A DNA stretch of 64,000 bases from Thermoplasmata archaeon (lineage in GTDB: Archaea; Thermoplasmatota; Penumbrarchaeia; JAEHCK01). The position numbers and the translations under genes are program-made. The notes beneath the pieces were generated by a model that had not been told where the DNA came from, searched no databases, and saw nothing but the letters and a program-made list of their open reading frames with translations. The stretch is from the NCBI GenBank assembly GCA_020696345.1, contig JAEHCK010000002.1, forward strand, positions 24,647-88,646, given 5' to 3'. Positions 16,341-23,806 of this stretch are shown in pieces; position 1 is the first letter of the stretch; each line of letters begins with the position of its first letter.

Positions 16341-18122
16341 ATGACTAAAATATTATTCCGTAATAAAATATTTATCATTTGCTTCGCTTTATATCTCACT
16401 TTTATTCTGTTATCCATGGTTCCGTATATTGCCGAACATGAGATAAGTAGAGGTAAGATCACCGCTGGCGTATATGAATCACATTTGGTATTCCCCGAAG
16501 ATGGCCAATACGGTCATTACGAAAGTGTGATCTTGAAAGACAAGGCAAAGACTGGAAAGATCGATCTGAGGTATGTATACGAAACCCATACCTTACATGT
16601 GGATAATGTAGAGAACATTAAGGAACTGGTAATTGATTCGCAATTGATGTATCAAAATAAATATAAGGAAGTGCTTGGAAGCAATCCAGCTTTTTCGAAT
16701 CCTGATTATTATAAAACTTATTTTGAAGAAACAAATAACGGCGAATTTACGGTTATTATAGATACGGACACGCCCATGGATAAGCTACAAATTCTCGATG
16801 TGCCGCTACCCAACAAGGTTTTAGTTAATTATCTGGCCATTGAAGAGGATTGGTGGAATAATCAGACCCAGTACTATACAAAATTTGGAAATGACATTGT
16901 AATAGATTATATTCCCGAAGGAAGTACGACCGTTAGCTTTTATTTCCAAAAAGAAGGAATGGGTAAGAATCCCAATGCTTATTTTACAGCGAGCAAATAT
17001 GTGGCCCTTGCTAACGAAGATATATCTTTCAATGCCACAGGGTCCTTTGATGAAGAGGGGTATATCGTGGATTTTATCTGGGACTGGGGCGATGGTGTTA
17101 AAGTATCAGGTAAAATTATGAAATACTCTTATTCGAAATTGGGTAATTATATAGTTACCCTAACAGTGCGAGATAATGATAATCTGGGAGATACTTTTTC
17201 AAGAAACATATCGATAGTCCAATCAGATACCGATACGGATGGTGATGGAGTACCTGATCTTACAGACCCTAATCCGGAGATCAAATTGGATACAGATGGC
17301 GACGGGTTATATGATGACTTTGAAACTGTGATAAGTAAATCGGATGTAAATAAAAAAGATACGGACAATGATGGGTGGGATGATGATATTGAATATGAAA
17401 AAGGAACCGACCCAAACAATCGAAAAAGTTATCCAGCAGAAAAAAAAGACCCTGGCCAAGATGGTTTAGACGCTGCGGCCATAACTAGTCTTGGTGCCAT
17501 TGCTGCGATCGTTATAATTTTGATAATAATTATTTTACTACTTTTGAAAAAGCGGAAGAAAGGTGAAGGATCAGAAGAAGAAGAAATTCCAACAAAAAAG
17601 CCTTCAGACCAACAATTAGATCACGGCGCAGCACCTAAAACGCATTACACTCACACGGTGCCGGAGGCGCCAGAGACAATGACTCTTGAGAGGAAATTAC
17701 ACGTTAAACAACCGTCATTATCACCTTCACCCGTAATGCATCCGACCACCAAACCATCAACTACCACACCGCATGTATTTTTACCGCCCGAAGATGACAG
17801 CGGGGAGGTTCCAAATACCCAATTTAATCAACTTGGTTATTTATCAGATGTGAAAAAACCCGAAAAAACAGGGGCGGTTAAAGAGCCAGCCATTATGAAA
17901 CCCAGTAAAATAAAAGGAATTAAATCTAAGAGGAACCCCAAAGAAGATACGATCCAACTATATATCTTAATGATCGGTATTAACAAACCAGTAGCCACAG
18001 CAATATATGATGCAGGTTACACCTCATTATTGAAACTTGAAAAAGCAAATGAAAAGGATGTAATGAAAATAAAAGGCATTGGCCCTAAAATTGCTAAGCA
18101 AATCAAAAAAACATTTAAGTAA
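16341..18122 (+). CDS. PKD-domain membrane protein with cytoplasmic helix-hairpin-helix tail
   Basis: A 593-residue protein starting one base after the stop of the GLTNG protein, so the two form an operon. Order: an N-terminal hydrophobic segment (about 8-28); an outer region; a PKD domain (about 208-290) with FIWDWGDGVKVSG and YIVTLTVRDND; thrombospondin type 3 calcium repeats (DTDGDGVPDLTD, DTDGDGLYDDFE, DTDNDGWDDDIE); a membrane segment near 380-404 ending KKRKK; a 130-residue low-complexity cytoplasmic tail; and, at the extreme C-terminus (about 535-593), a helix-hairpin-helix module with a clear MKIKGIGPKIAKQIKK hairpin. HhH modules normally bind DNA without sequence specificity, so a cytoplasmic HhH on a surface protein is odd. 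It could tether the chromosome to the envelope or act after cleavage. Domain calls are good; the role is inference. Confidence 0.85.
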   Translation: MTKILFRNKIFIICFALYLTFILLSMVPYIAEHEISRGKITAGVYESHLVFPEDGQYGHYESVILKDKAKTGKIDLRYVYETHTLHVDNVENIKELVIDSQLMYQNKYKEVLGSNPAFSNPDYYKTYFEETNNGEFTVIIDTDTPMDKLQILDVPLPNKVLVNYLAIEEDWWNNQTQYYTKFGNDIVIDYIPEGSTTVSFYFQKEGMGKNPNAYFTASKYVALANEDISFNATGSFDEEGYIVDFIWDWGDGVKVSGKIMKYSYSKLGNYIVTLTVRDNDNLGDTFSRNISIVQSDTDTDGDGVPDLTDPNPEIKLDTDGDGLYDDFETVISKSDVNKKDTDNDGWDDDIEYEKGTDPNNRKSYPAEKKDPGQDGLDAAAITSLGAIAAIVIILIIIILLLLKKRKKGEGSEEEEIPTKKPSDQQLDHGAAPKTHYTHTVPEAPETMTLERKLHVKQPSLSPSPVMHPTTKPSTTTPHVFLPPEDDSGEVPNTQFNQLGYLSDVKKPEKTGAVKEPAIMKPSKIKGIKSKRNPKEDTIQLYILMIGINKPVATAIYDAGYTSLLKLEKANEKDVMKIKGIGPKIAKQIKKTFK

Positions 18123-18198
18123 TAAATTAAACAAATGGTTTTAGCATTGAATAATTCAAAATCACATGAGCTTGGTTTTTGTTTTTAGAGGAATCAGA

Positions 18199-19116
18199 TT
18201 GGATTATGACTTGGGAATAATTGGTGCAGGTCCGGCCGGCCTTTCTGCGGCCATTTATGGCAAGCGCGCCGGGCTGGAAGTGGTGATATTAGACAAGTCT
18301 TTTGGTGGCGGGACGGTTACGATCAACCCCGTGATCGAGAACTATTTGGGATTTGATAGTATCACTGGTGCGGAGCTGGCTGCACGTATGCGTGACCACG
18401 CCGAGAAATATGTAAAGATAAACATGAGTGAACACGTTACTCAACTAGAGGTGATTAATGACCGAATAAAAATAACAACCGATAAAGCTACATACAGGGT
18501 TGGTGCGGTCGTAATCGCAACAGGCTCAGAATATCGCCGGTTAAATGTAAGGGGCGAAGGTAAGTTCCTTGGTCGTGGTGTTTCGTATTGTGCTACATGT
18601 GACGGGCCGTTCTTTAAAAATAAGCGTGTTGCAGTGGTAGGTGGCGGGAACAGTGCGGCAGTTGAAGCGCTTTACCTCAAGGGTTTGACAGATGATCTCT
18701 TTTTAATACATCGTCGCGACCAACTACGCGCTGAAGATATATATGTTAACCAGCTCAAGAAAAATAATATTGATATAATTTTTAGTTCAACGGTGGAAGA
18801 GATTTATGGTGATGAGGTATTAAAAGGTGTGAAATTACATAATAACAGTGATGATAAAATGTCCGAGCTTGCGTTGGATGGGATTTTTATTTCAATCGGA
18901 AACATGCCCCAGTCTGAGATCGTAAAGATCCTCGGTGTTGAACTGGATAAAAGTGGATATATTAAGGTTAATAATAAAATGATGACAAATATTAACCGTA
19001 TATTTGCCGTTGGTGATGTTATCGGCGGTATACGGCAGATCTCAACTTCAGTTGCCGAGGGGGCCACGGCCGCACTTAATAGTCTGGAGTTATTAGGTAG
19101 AAAATATCCGTTTTAA
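18199..19116 (+). CDS. trxB: Thioredoxin reductase
   Basis: A flavoprotein disulfide reductase. The FAD motif IIGAGPAGLSAAIYG is at the N-terminus, the redox-active pair CATC lies in SYCATCDGPFF, and the NAD(P)-binding motif VVGGGNSAAVEAL follows. The C-terminal FAD motif FAVGDVIGG is present. The longest frame begins at ATG 18166 (316 residues), but TTG 18199, preceded by AGAGGAA, gives the usual short N-terminus (LDYDLGIIGAG) and is preferred (305 residues). It reduces thioredoxin or glutaredoxin-like partners with NAD(P)H; no thioredoxin gene is adjacent. It is convergent with NAD synthetase, only 9 bp apart. Confidence 0.93.
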   Translation: MDYDLGIIGAGPAGLSAAIYGKRAGLEVVILDKSFGGGTVTINPVIENYLGFDSITGAELAARMRDHAEKYVKINMSEHVTQLEVINDRIKITTDKATYRVGAVVIATGSEYRRLNVRGEGKFLGRGVSYCATCDGPFFKNKRVAVVGGGNSAAVEALYLKGLTDDLFLIHRRDQLRAEDIYVNQLKKNNIDIIFSSTVEEIYGDEVLKGVKLHNNSDDKMSELALDGIFISIGNMPQSEIVKILGVELDKSGYIKVNNKMMTNINRIFAVGDVIGGIRQISTSVAEGATAALNSLELLGRKYPF

Positions 19117-19125
19117 TGATCACGA

Positions 19126-19947
19126 TCATTCATATAAGTCCACGCCAATGGTCTTCAATCCGATCTTTGGAATTTTCGGAAACTTTCTTTTATGCCGATT
19201 TCTTTCCACGCGTGTTTTGAGATTGACTATTTTTTTTTCTTTTAAGCCTAATCCTTTTGCCAGCCTTGATGTAGAAATGTTTCGTTCCAAACCGAACAAT
19301 ATTTTATCGATCGTCCCGTAATCCAATCCAAGTTCGCCCTCGTCCGTCTGACCCTGGACCAGTCCGGCAGTGGGCGGTTTTGAAATTATGCTGTCAGGCA
19401 TCTCCAGCAATCGAGCAAGTTCTCTGACCTGAGTTTTATAAAGGTCGCCAAGCGGTGCAACATCGGACCCGCCATCACCAAATTTCGTGAAATATCCCAG
19501 GAGCAGTTCACTTTTATTACTGGTACCCAATACCAACTGGTTTTTGGTATTTGCTAGTAAATAAATAATATTCATTCTGATCCGAGCTTTTAGATTACCG
19601 ATCGATGTCGGGTCCGGTTCTATGACCATAGCTTCTTCAATGAACGATTGCAGAATTTGGTCGATCCCAATTTCAACTAATCCAACACCGCACTCTTTGG
19701 CGATCGAATGTGCATCAAACGTGTCTTGGTCTGGCGTTGTGCTCTCAGGTAAAAACAATGCAGTGATCTTGTCAGGTTCAAATAGTAGTGTGCATATCTT
19801 CAAAACCACCGCCGAATCCAGGCCGCCGCTTAAACCAAATACTACACCATCCGCACCCGCATCATCGACCTTGTTTTTAATATACCGTTTGATAATTTCC
19901 AAGTTGTCTTTACTGAATTTGACCTCATAACCCATGAACATTACCAC
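19126..19947 (-). CDS. nadE: NAD+ synthetase
   Basis: Up to 273 residues; the start is probably one of the two nearby ATGs before GYEVKFSK. The adenylating P-loop SGGLDSAV is near residue 41. The conserved LGTSNKSELLLGYFTKFGDGGSDVAPLGDLYKTQV block, with the second substrate loop, is complete. Members turn deamido-NAD into NAD using ATP and ammonia. No N-terminal glutaminase domain is present, so it is the ammonia-dependent form, or it receives ammonia from a separate amidase. A nitrilase-fold gene is divergent from it across a 91-bp promoter gap. NadA for the same cofactor lies 8 kb downstream. Confidence 0.95.
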   Translation of the reverse strand: MVMFMGYEVKFSKDNLEIIKRYIKNKVDDAGADGVVFGLSGGLDSAVVLKICTLLFEPDKITALFLPESTTPDQDTFDAHSIAKECGVGLVEIGIDQILQSFIEEAMVIEPDPTSIGNLKARIRMNIIYLLANTKNQLVLGTSNKSELLLGYFTKFGDGGSDVAPLGDLYKTQVRELARLLEMPDSIISKPPTAGLVQGQTDEGELGLDYGTIDKILFGLERNISTSRLAKGLGLKEKKIVNLKTRVERNRHKRKFPKIPKIGLKTIGVDLYE

Positions 19948-20038
19948 GATTACAGATTATTAGATGCCTATTTATTTATAATAATATTAACTTAATCCCC
20001 TTAAGTATATCCCAATTAATAAAGTTGGTGAAAAAAGT

Positions 20039-20857
20039 ATGAAACTCTCGCTGCCGCAAAGGTTCCATAAATACTACGATAAGAAGAATAATTTTGAAAT
20101 AATAAAAAACGAACTTGATCGAACTGAGGCAGATCTAACAGTATTCCCTGAATTATTCCTGACTGGCTACAGTGTAAGGGACAAGATCTCCGAACTGGCA
20201 GAACCAATTACTAGTGAGTTGATCGTTGAGCTCTCAGAATTGGCCGAGAAACGCAAACGTGCCTTGGTTTTCGGCATGCCGGAGCGTGATACTGTCCAGA
20301 AAGGACGGATATTCAATACCGCGGTATTCATAGATAAGCAGGGCACGGTAGGTCAATATCGCAAATTCTTCATGGTCAATTTTGGTCCATTCGAAGAAAA
20401 GAGATATTTTCACGAGGGCAACCTGTTGCCGATCTTCGAGGTCGATGATGTAAAGATCGGATTAATAATATGTTATGATATCTTTTTCCCGGAATTGTCA
20501 AAGGCCTATGCACTTAGGGGAGTAGATCTTATCATTTGTATATCTGCAGGCCCCACCACAAGCAGACCGTTTTTCGAGATCATGATCCCCGCACGCGCCG
20601 TGGAGAGTACTGTATTCTTTGCGTATTCGAACCTGATCGGCCCTGAAAAGAATTTGACATTCTTCGGTGGTAACACGGTGATCGACCCGCGCGGGAAGGG
20701 ACTAGCCAAGGGTGAATATTTCAAAGAGGCCGAGGTGGAGGCCGAGATCGATGTCGAGAGCCTGGATTTTGTCAGGTCACAACGGCCAACACTGCGCGAT
20801 ACGCGAGGTGAACTGTTTGAGTCTGTTAGGGATATGTTAAAGCCGAAGACAGATTGA
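20039..20857 (+). CDS. Carbon-nitrogen hydrolase (nitrilase superfamily)
   Basis: A 272-residue amidase/nitrilase with the full catalytic triad: Glu in TVFPELFLTGY (about residue 40), Lys in YRKFFMVNFGPFEE (about 110) and Cys in LIICYDIFFPEL (about 146). A GGTGA ribosome binding site precedes the ATG. Substrates in this family range from omega-amides to carbamoyl compounds and cannot be deduced. The gene is divergent from nadE, which lacks its own glutaminase domain; a link is possible but not shown. Confidence 0.88.
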   Translation: MKLSLPQRFHKYYDKKNNFEIIKNELDRTEADLTVFPELFLTGYSVRDKISELAEPITSELIVELSELAEKRKRALVFGMPERDTVQKGRIFNTAVFIDKQGTVGQYRKFFMVNFGPFEEKRYFHEGNLLPIFEVDDVKIGLIICYDIFFPELSKAYALRGVDLIICISAGPTTSRPFFEIMIPARAVESTVFFAYSNLIGPEKNLTFFGGNTVIDPRGKGLAKGEYFKEAEVEAEIDVESLDFVRSQRPTLRDTRGELFESVRDMLKPKTD

Positions 20858-20929
20858 TTGTGATTATAGATTGTTAATTTAGGTATGAGGTTTGAGTACA
20901 CTACGATCTTTTTCTAAAGTCAATCGTTT

Positions 20930-21155
20930 GAGGTTTGAGTACACTCATCCCTAGGGATGTGGGATGTGGAACGATGTTTGTTTGATTCAAAGTGTGGGAT
21001 TAGAGTAGATTAAATGTTGCTCTGCTCGCTTGAGGTGAGAGGAGAAAGGAAAGAGGGCAGAGGAAAGAGGGTCAAGATATTATTGATAAAACCCACTTCC
21101 CACTAACGCTTAAAATCATGATCGCTGAGAAGTGTCCTCTACCCACTTTCCTTAA
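20930..21155. repeat. Dispersed repeats A and B, first copies
   Basis: 20930-21045 is nearly identical to 34808-34922: GAGTACACTCATC, then GATGTGGGATGTGGAACGAT and later TTGCTCTGCTCGCTTGAGG. Directly after it, 21050-21155 matches 22590-22705: GAGGAAAGAGGGT, AAAACCCACTT, TCGCTGAGAAGTGTCCTCT and CCCACTTTCCT, with ends that are roughly inverted to each other. No gene is seen in 20858-21241. Confidence 0.6.
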
Positions 21156-21241
21156 GATATGAGATATCGATTAACGACCATAAACTCTAAATCACAAAAT
21201 CCATATTCACATCACTCTAAACTTAAAAACTAATCCGATGC

Positions 21242-21313
21242 GGCCCCGTAGTGTAGCGGTTAGCATAAGAGACTCTGGATCTCTTGGCACCAGTTCAAAT
21301 CTGGTCGGGGCTA
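21242..21313 (+). tRNA. tRNA-Gln (CTG)
   Basis: A 72-base cloverleaf without intron. The acceptor stem is GGCCCCG / CGGGGCT (first pair G-U) with discriminator A. The anticodon stem AGAGA / TCTCT encloses the loop CTCTGGA, so the anticodon is CTG. The T arm CCAGTTCAAATCTGG is complete. CCA is not encoded. Confidence 0.93.
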
Positions 21314-21351
21314 CTCATTTTTTTGGATTTGTTTTTGTTGAGGAAAAAAAT

Positions 21352-21760
21352 GAGTAATCACCAATAACCATGTTCCAATAACCAAATAAGCTCCAATCAT
21401 CAAAAATTCAATGAATCAAACAACAATTGATCCGTGTTTGGTTATTCAGTCATTGGTTACTGGTTATTATTTGGTGATTGTTGGTTGGTTATTGGTTATT
21501 GCAATTAGCAATATTATATCATAAAACAAGATCTCTTCAACAAAAAAAATATAAGGGACTTTCTCGATTGCCCCAACTATTCGTTGGAAAATGATTAATG
21601 CAATCACCAAATTCCAATGACCAAATAAACACCAATTTTCAACAACTCAATGATCCAAACAATAATCCATCCGTGTTTAAGTAATTCTGTCATTGGTTAT
21701 TGATTATTATTTGGTGATTGTTGGTTGGTTATTGGTCATTCCAATAAGCAAAGCTAATAG
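21352..21760. repeat. Two 155-bp direct repeats with inverted ends
   Basis: Copies at about 21356-21510 and 21596-21755 lie between tRNA-Gln and tRNA-Glu. Each begins with CAATAACCA/CAATGACCAAATAA and ends with the inverted counterpart TTATTTGGTGATTGTTGGTT. A shared interior reads CCAAACAATAATCCATCCGTG or close variants. They look like two copies of a small palindromic MITE. The ORF over them is not a gene. Confidence 0.55.
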
Positions 21761-21786
21761 TAATGAATGCAATAATAAGCAATGGC

Positions 21787-21920
21787 GCTCCCGTAGTGTA
21801 GACCGGTCAATCATTTTGGCCTCTCGAGGCCTTTCTTTTGCCTGGCAAAAGAAACCCCTGGGAAAGAAAACCAGGAGCCATTGATAGCCAAGGACTCGGG
21901 TTCGAATCCCGACGGGAGCA
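21787..21920 (+). tRNA. tRNA-Glu (CTC) with a 59-nt intron
   Basis: Exon 1 is 21787-21826 and exon 2 is 21886-21920; together they make a 75-base tRNA. The acceptor is GCTCCCG / CGGGAGC with discriminator A. The anticodon loop CTCTCG|A is interrupted between positions 37 and 38, the canonical archaeal site, by 21827-21885. The anticodon stem TTGGC / GCCAA forms only after removal. The intron folds into two hairpins, TTTCTTTTG/CAAAAGAAA and CCTGG/CCAGG. D and T arms are normal. The intron boundaries are inferred from the cloverleaf. Confidence 0.9.
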
Positions 21921-22500
21921 TTATCTCTTTTTTAATAAATTGATAATGCATAGTTAATGTTCTATGCGTAATTGAGATTCGAACCCTAGAAAAAAATATG
22001 AATACATTATGATTAAATCTTATTTTGTTCTGCCCTAAAAATTCCTTCAATAAGAAATTGGAAATAAATGGAATTTTTACGACTCGGTTACGAATCCCGA
22101 CGGGAGCATTATCTATCTTTTAATGAATTGATAATGCATAGTTAATGTTCTGTGCGTAATTGGGATTCGAACCCTAGAAAAAAATAAGAAGGAATTATAA
22201 TTGAATCTTATTTTTTTCTTGAGCTAAAAATTCCGATGATTTGATATTGAATAGGATTGGAATTTTTACCTCTCGGGTTTGAATCCATTTGTTGTATTAA
22301 GATATAATCTGAAAATGTATTGTCCTCACATATCATTACAATTGTTCGATCGTTTAAACAAAATAATCCTCAGAGAACGAGCAGGCTTATCCCAGAGTTT
22401 TGGGATGAGCGTAAAACTTTTTGCGAGGGGTAAGCCAGCGGAGTTAACTGCCAAAAAGTTTCCGTTCGAATCCCGACGGGAGCATTATCTCTTTTTTAAT
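21894..22500 (+). repeat. Tandemly duplicated tRNA-Glu 3' end with its downstream flank
   Basis: After the real gene, the T-arm plus acceptor 3' strand recurs at about 22082-22108 (TACGAATCCCGACGGGAGCA) and at 22464-22484 (an exact 21-base copy of the tRNA end), with a weaker T-arm-like trace near 22270. Each full copy is followed by the same ATTATCT...AATTGATAATGC flank. The units at 21894 and 22082 also share an inverted T-arm-like GATTCGAACCC about 80 bp later. This is what repeated insertion at a tRNA 3' end, or unequal duplication, leaves behind. No integrase is present. Confidence 0.7.
22371..22464. ncRNA. Structured repeat element, copy 1 (possible ncRNA)
   Basis: An about 94-base element similar to 46445-46540. 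The inner stem GGCTTATCCC (22384-22393) pairs with GGGGTAAGCC (22427-22436), and an apical hairpin AGTTTT/AAAACT has the loop GGGATGAGCGT. Compared with copy 2, the stem bases differ but pairing is kept. It abuts the last tRNA-Glu 3' remnant. Orientation of any transcript is unknown; a DNA-level palindrome is the alternative. Confidence 0.4.
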
Positions 22501-22564
22501 GAATTGATAATGCTTAGTACTACTTTATTAGTTGAAAAATTTAATGAATTATGCATGGAAAATG

Positions 22565-22845
22565 GTGGATGGTGAATTAGGTGTGAGGAGAAAGGAAAGA
22601 GGGAGGTGGGAAGAGGAAAGAGGGTTGAAATCTTGTCGTTAAAACCCACTTTCCACTAACGATTTAAATCATAATCGCTGAGAAGTGTCCTCTTCCCACT
22701 TTCCTATCACCTACTACCTATCACCTACTACCTATCACCTACCACCTACCACCTACCACCTAATTTTAATCTACACATCAACATAATTTTCCTCTCACCT
22801 CAAGCGAACGCAGTGAGCGTACTCTCACCTCAAACCTCACTAAGC
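22565..22845. repeat. Dispersed repeat B second copy plus CACCTAYYA microsatellite
   Basis: 22590-22705 matches 21050-21155. From about 22705 to 22760 a 7/14-bp tandem repeat of CACCTACTACCTAT / CACCTAC follows. At 22785-22845 there is a CACCTCAAGCGAACG...CTCACCTCAAACCTC block that resembles sequence at about 39230-39280. No gene is seen in 22500-22990. Confidence 0.5.
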
Positions 22846-22993
22846 AACAATCAAGCACATTTTGCCCTTAAAATTACCAACCATTCACCATTTTTATATC
22901 CAATAAAAATTGAGAAATGAACCAGATAAATTAATATAGAATCATGCCATCCTTGAGAGATATCTTTGATAGAAAATCATACGAGGAATACTA

Positions 22994-23101
22994 TTGAAAC
23001 GTGGTTCACGAGCCTGGAAGAAAAAAGGTAAACAACGCTGGAAATGGCGAAAGAAAAAGATGCGAAGGCGAAAGCGCAGTGCACGACGACAAAAGTCATA
23101 A
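22994..23101 (+). CDS. rpl41e: Large ribosomal subunit protein eL41
   Basis: A 35-residue, extremely basic peptide starting at TTG 22994 with GAGGA at 22983-22987. It reads (M)KRGSRAWKKKGKQRWKW, then RKKKMRRRKRSARRQKS. The WKKKG-x-x-RWKW core and the Arg/Lys helix are the hallmark of archaeal eL41, a tiny structural protein buried in the large subunit of archaeal and eukaryotic ribosomes. It is far too short and basic for routine gene finders, and its start is not ATG. Its neighbours are tRNA genes, consistent with a translation island. Confidence 0.88.
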   Translation: MKRGSRAWKKKGKQRWKWRKKKMRRRKRSARRQKS

Positions 23102-23187
23102 ACTATTTTTTTTAGTTCTTCTATCCCACTTAAGGGATAAAGAAAAGTTTCATAGTGATTTGTATAGTTTTGAGTTTCAGGTTTAAA

Positions 23188-23292
23188 AATGACAAATTCC
23201 AATTCCCTACTCAACAATAATAATTCCATTCCCTACTCATCGATATTACTTCCATTCCCTACTCAGCTATATATTAGCCATTCCCATTGAAT
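23188..23292. repeat. 26-bp tandem repeat (CATTCCCTACTC units)
   Basis: Four units of about 26 bases begin CAATTCCCTACTCAAC, CATTCCCTACTCATCG, CATTCCCTACTCAGC and CATTCCCATTGA. Only the first dozen bases are kept. Similar to the 28-bp families at 27730-27960 and elsewhere in the window, it fills the gap between eL41 and tRNA-Trp. Confidence 0.55.
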
Positions 23293-23424
23293 CAATTAAT
23301 AAGTTTATTATTATTCCCAAACTCTACACCTGAAACTTGAAACTTCTTATCACATTAACATCGGGAATTAATTTAAATATTAATTTTGATATATGTGGTT
23401 CGTCTACCTATACAACCAAACTGT

Positions 23425-23669
23425 GGGAGTATGGGGTAACCCGGCAGCCTAGTGGGCTCCAGTTATGGAGTAACTAAATAATTTAGTTGCCCTACTAATG
23501 ATCCATTAGGGATGATGACCAACGGGTCTGCTGAAGTTAAGTCCAAGACACCAATTCTTGCGTGTCGATGATGACTAACTGGAGCGATGACCTATTAAAA
23601 TGTTCCTTACTATGTTTGGAACATTTCAGGTGATACCCGCCGATCTGGGTTCGAATCCCAGTACTCCCA
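23425..23669 (+). tRNA. tRNA-Trp (CCA) with a 172-nt intron
   Basis: Exon 1 is 23425-23462, exon 2 is 23635-23669, giving 73 bases. The acceptor is GGGAGTA / TACTCCC with discriminator A. The loop CTCCAG|A holds anticodon CCA, and the intron enters after position 37, as in other euryarchaea. The stem GTGGG / CCCGC forms across the splice. The intron begins with an AACTAAATAATTTAGTT hairpin, ends with AAATGTTCC/GGAACATTT, and carries box C/D guide RNA motifs between. Confidence 0.93.
23511..23590 (+). ncRNA. Box C/D methylation guide RNA inside the tRNA-Trp intron
   Basis: Motif order: C box GATGATGA (23511-23518), D' box CTGA (23531-23534), C' box GATGATGA (23567-23574), D box ATGA (23587-23590). 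The guide before D, TAACTGGAGC (23576-23585), is an exact 10-base complement of exon 1 plus the intron start, and the N+5 rule points to C34. The guide before D', CGGGTCTG (23523-23530), is complementary to the spliced anticodon arm across the exon junction, and N+5 points to position 39 (C). Guides for 34 and 39 in this intron are known in other Euryarchaeota, so the agreement is strong. D deviates from CTGA by one base. Confidence 0.88.
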
Positions 23670-23806
23670 CTCTTCTTTTTTTGAAAAAAAAATGTTGGGA
23701 AGTCATGAGTCGAGGGTCCAGATTCATGATTTATTTTTCAAAGTTTCTTGACTACCTGACTCTCAACTCACCGAGTCTTGACTAATAATTACAAAGTAAT
23801 CTAAAT

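Noticed and set aside
21811-22050. 79-codon minus-strand ORF over tRNA-Glu
   Set aside because: Overlaps the tRNA exons and intron and repeated flank; coding signal is absent.
23001-23186. 61-codon plus-strand ORF near eL41
   Set aside because: Different frame across the eL41 gene; the eL41 frame matches a known ribosomal protein with its own ribosome binding site.
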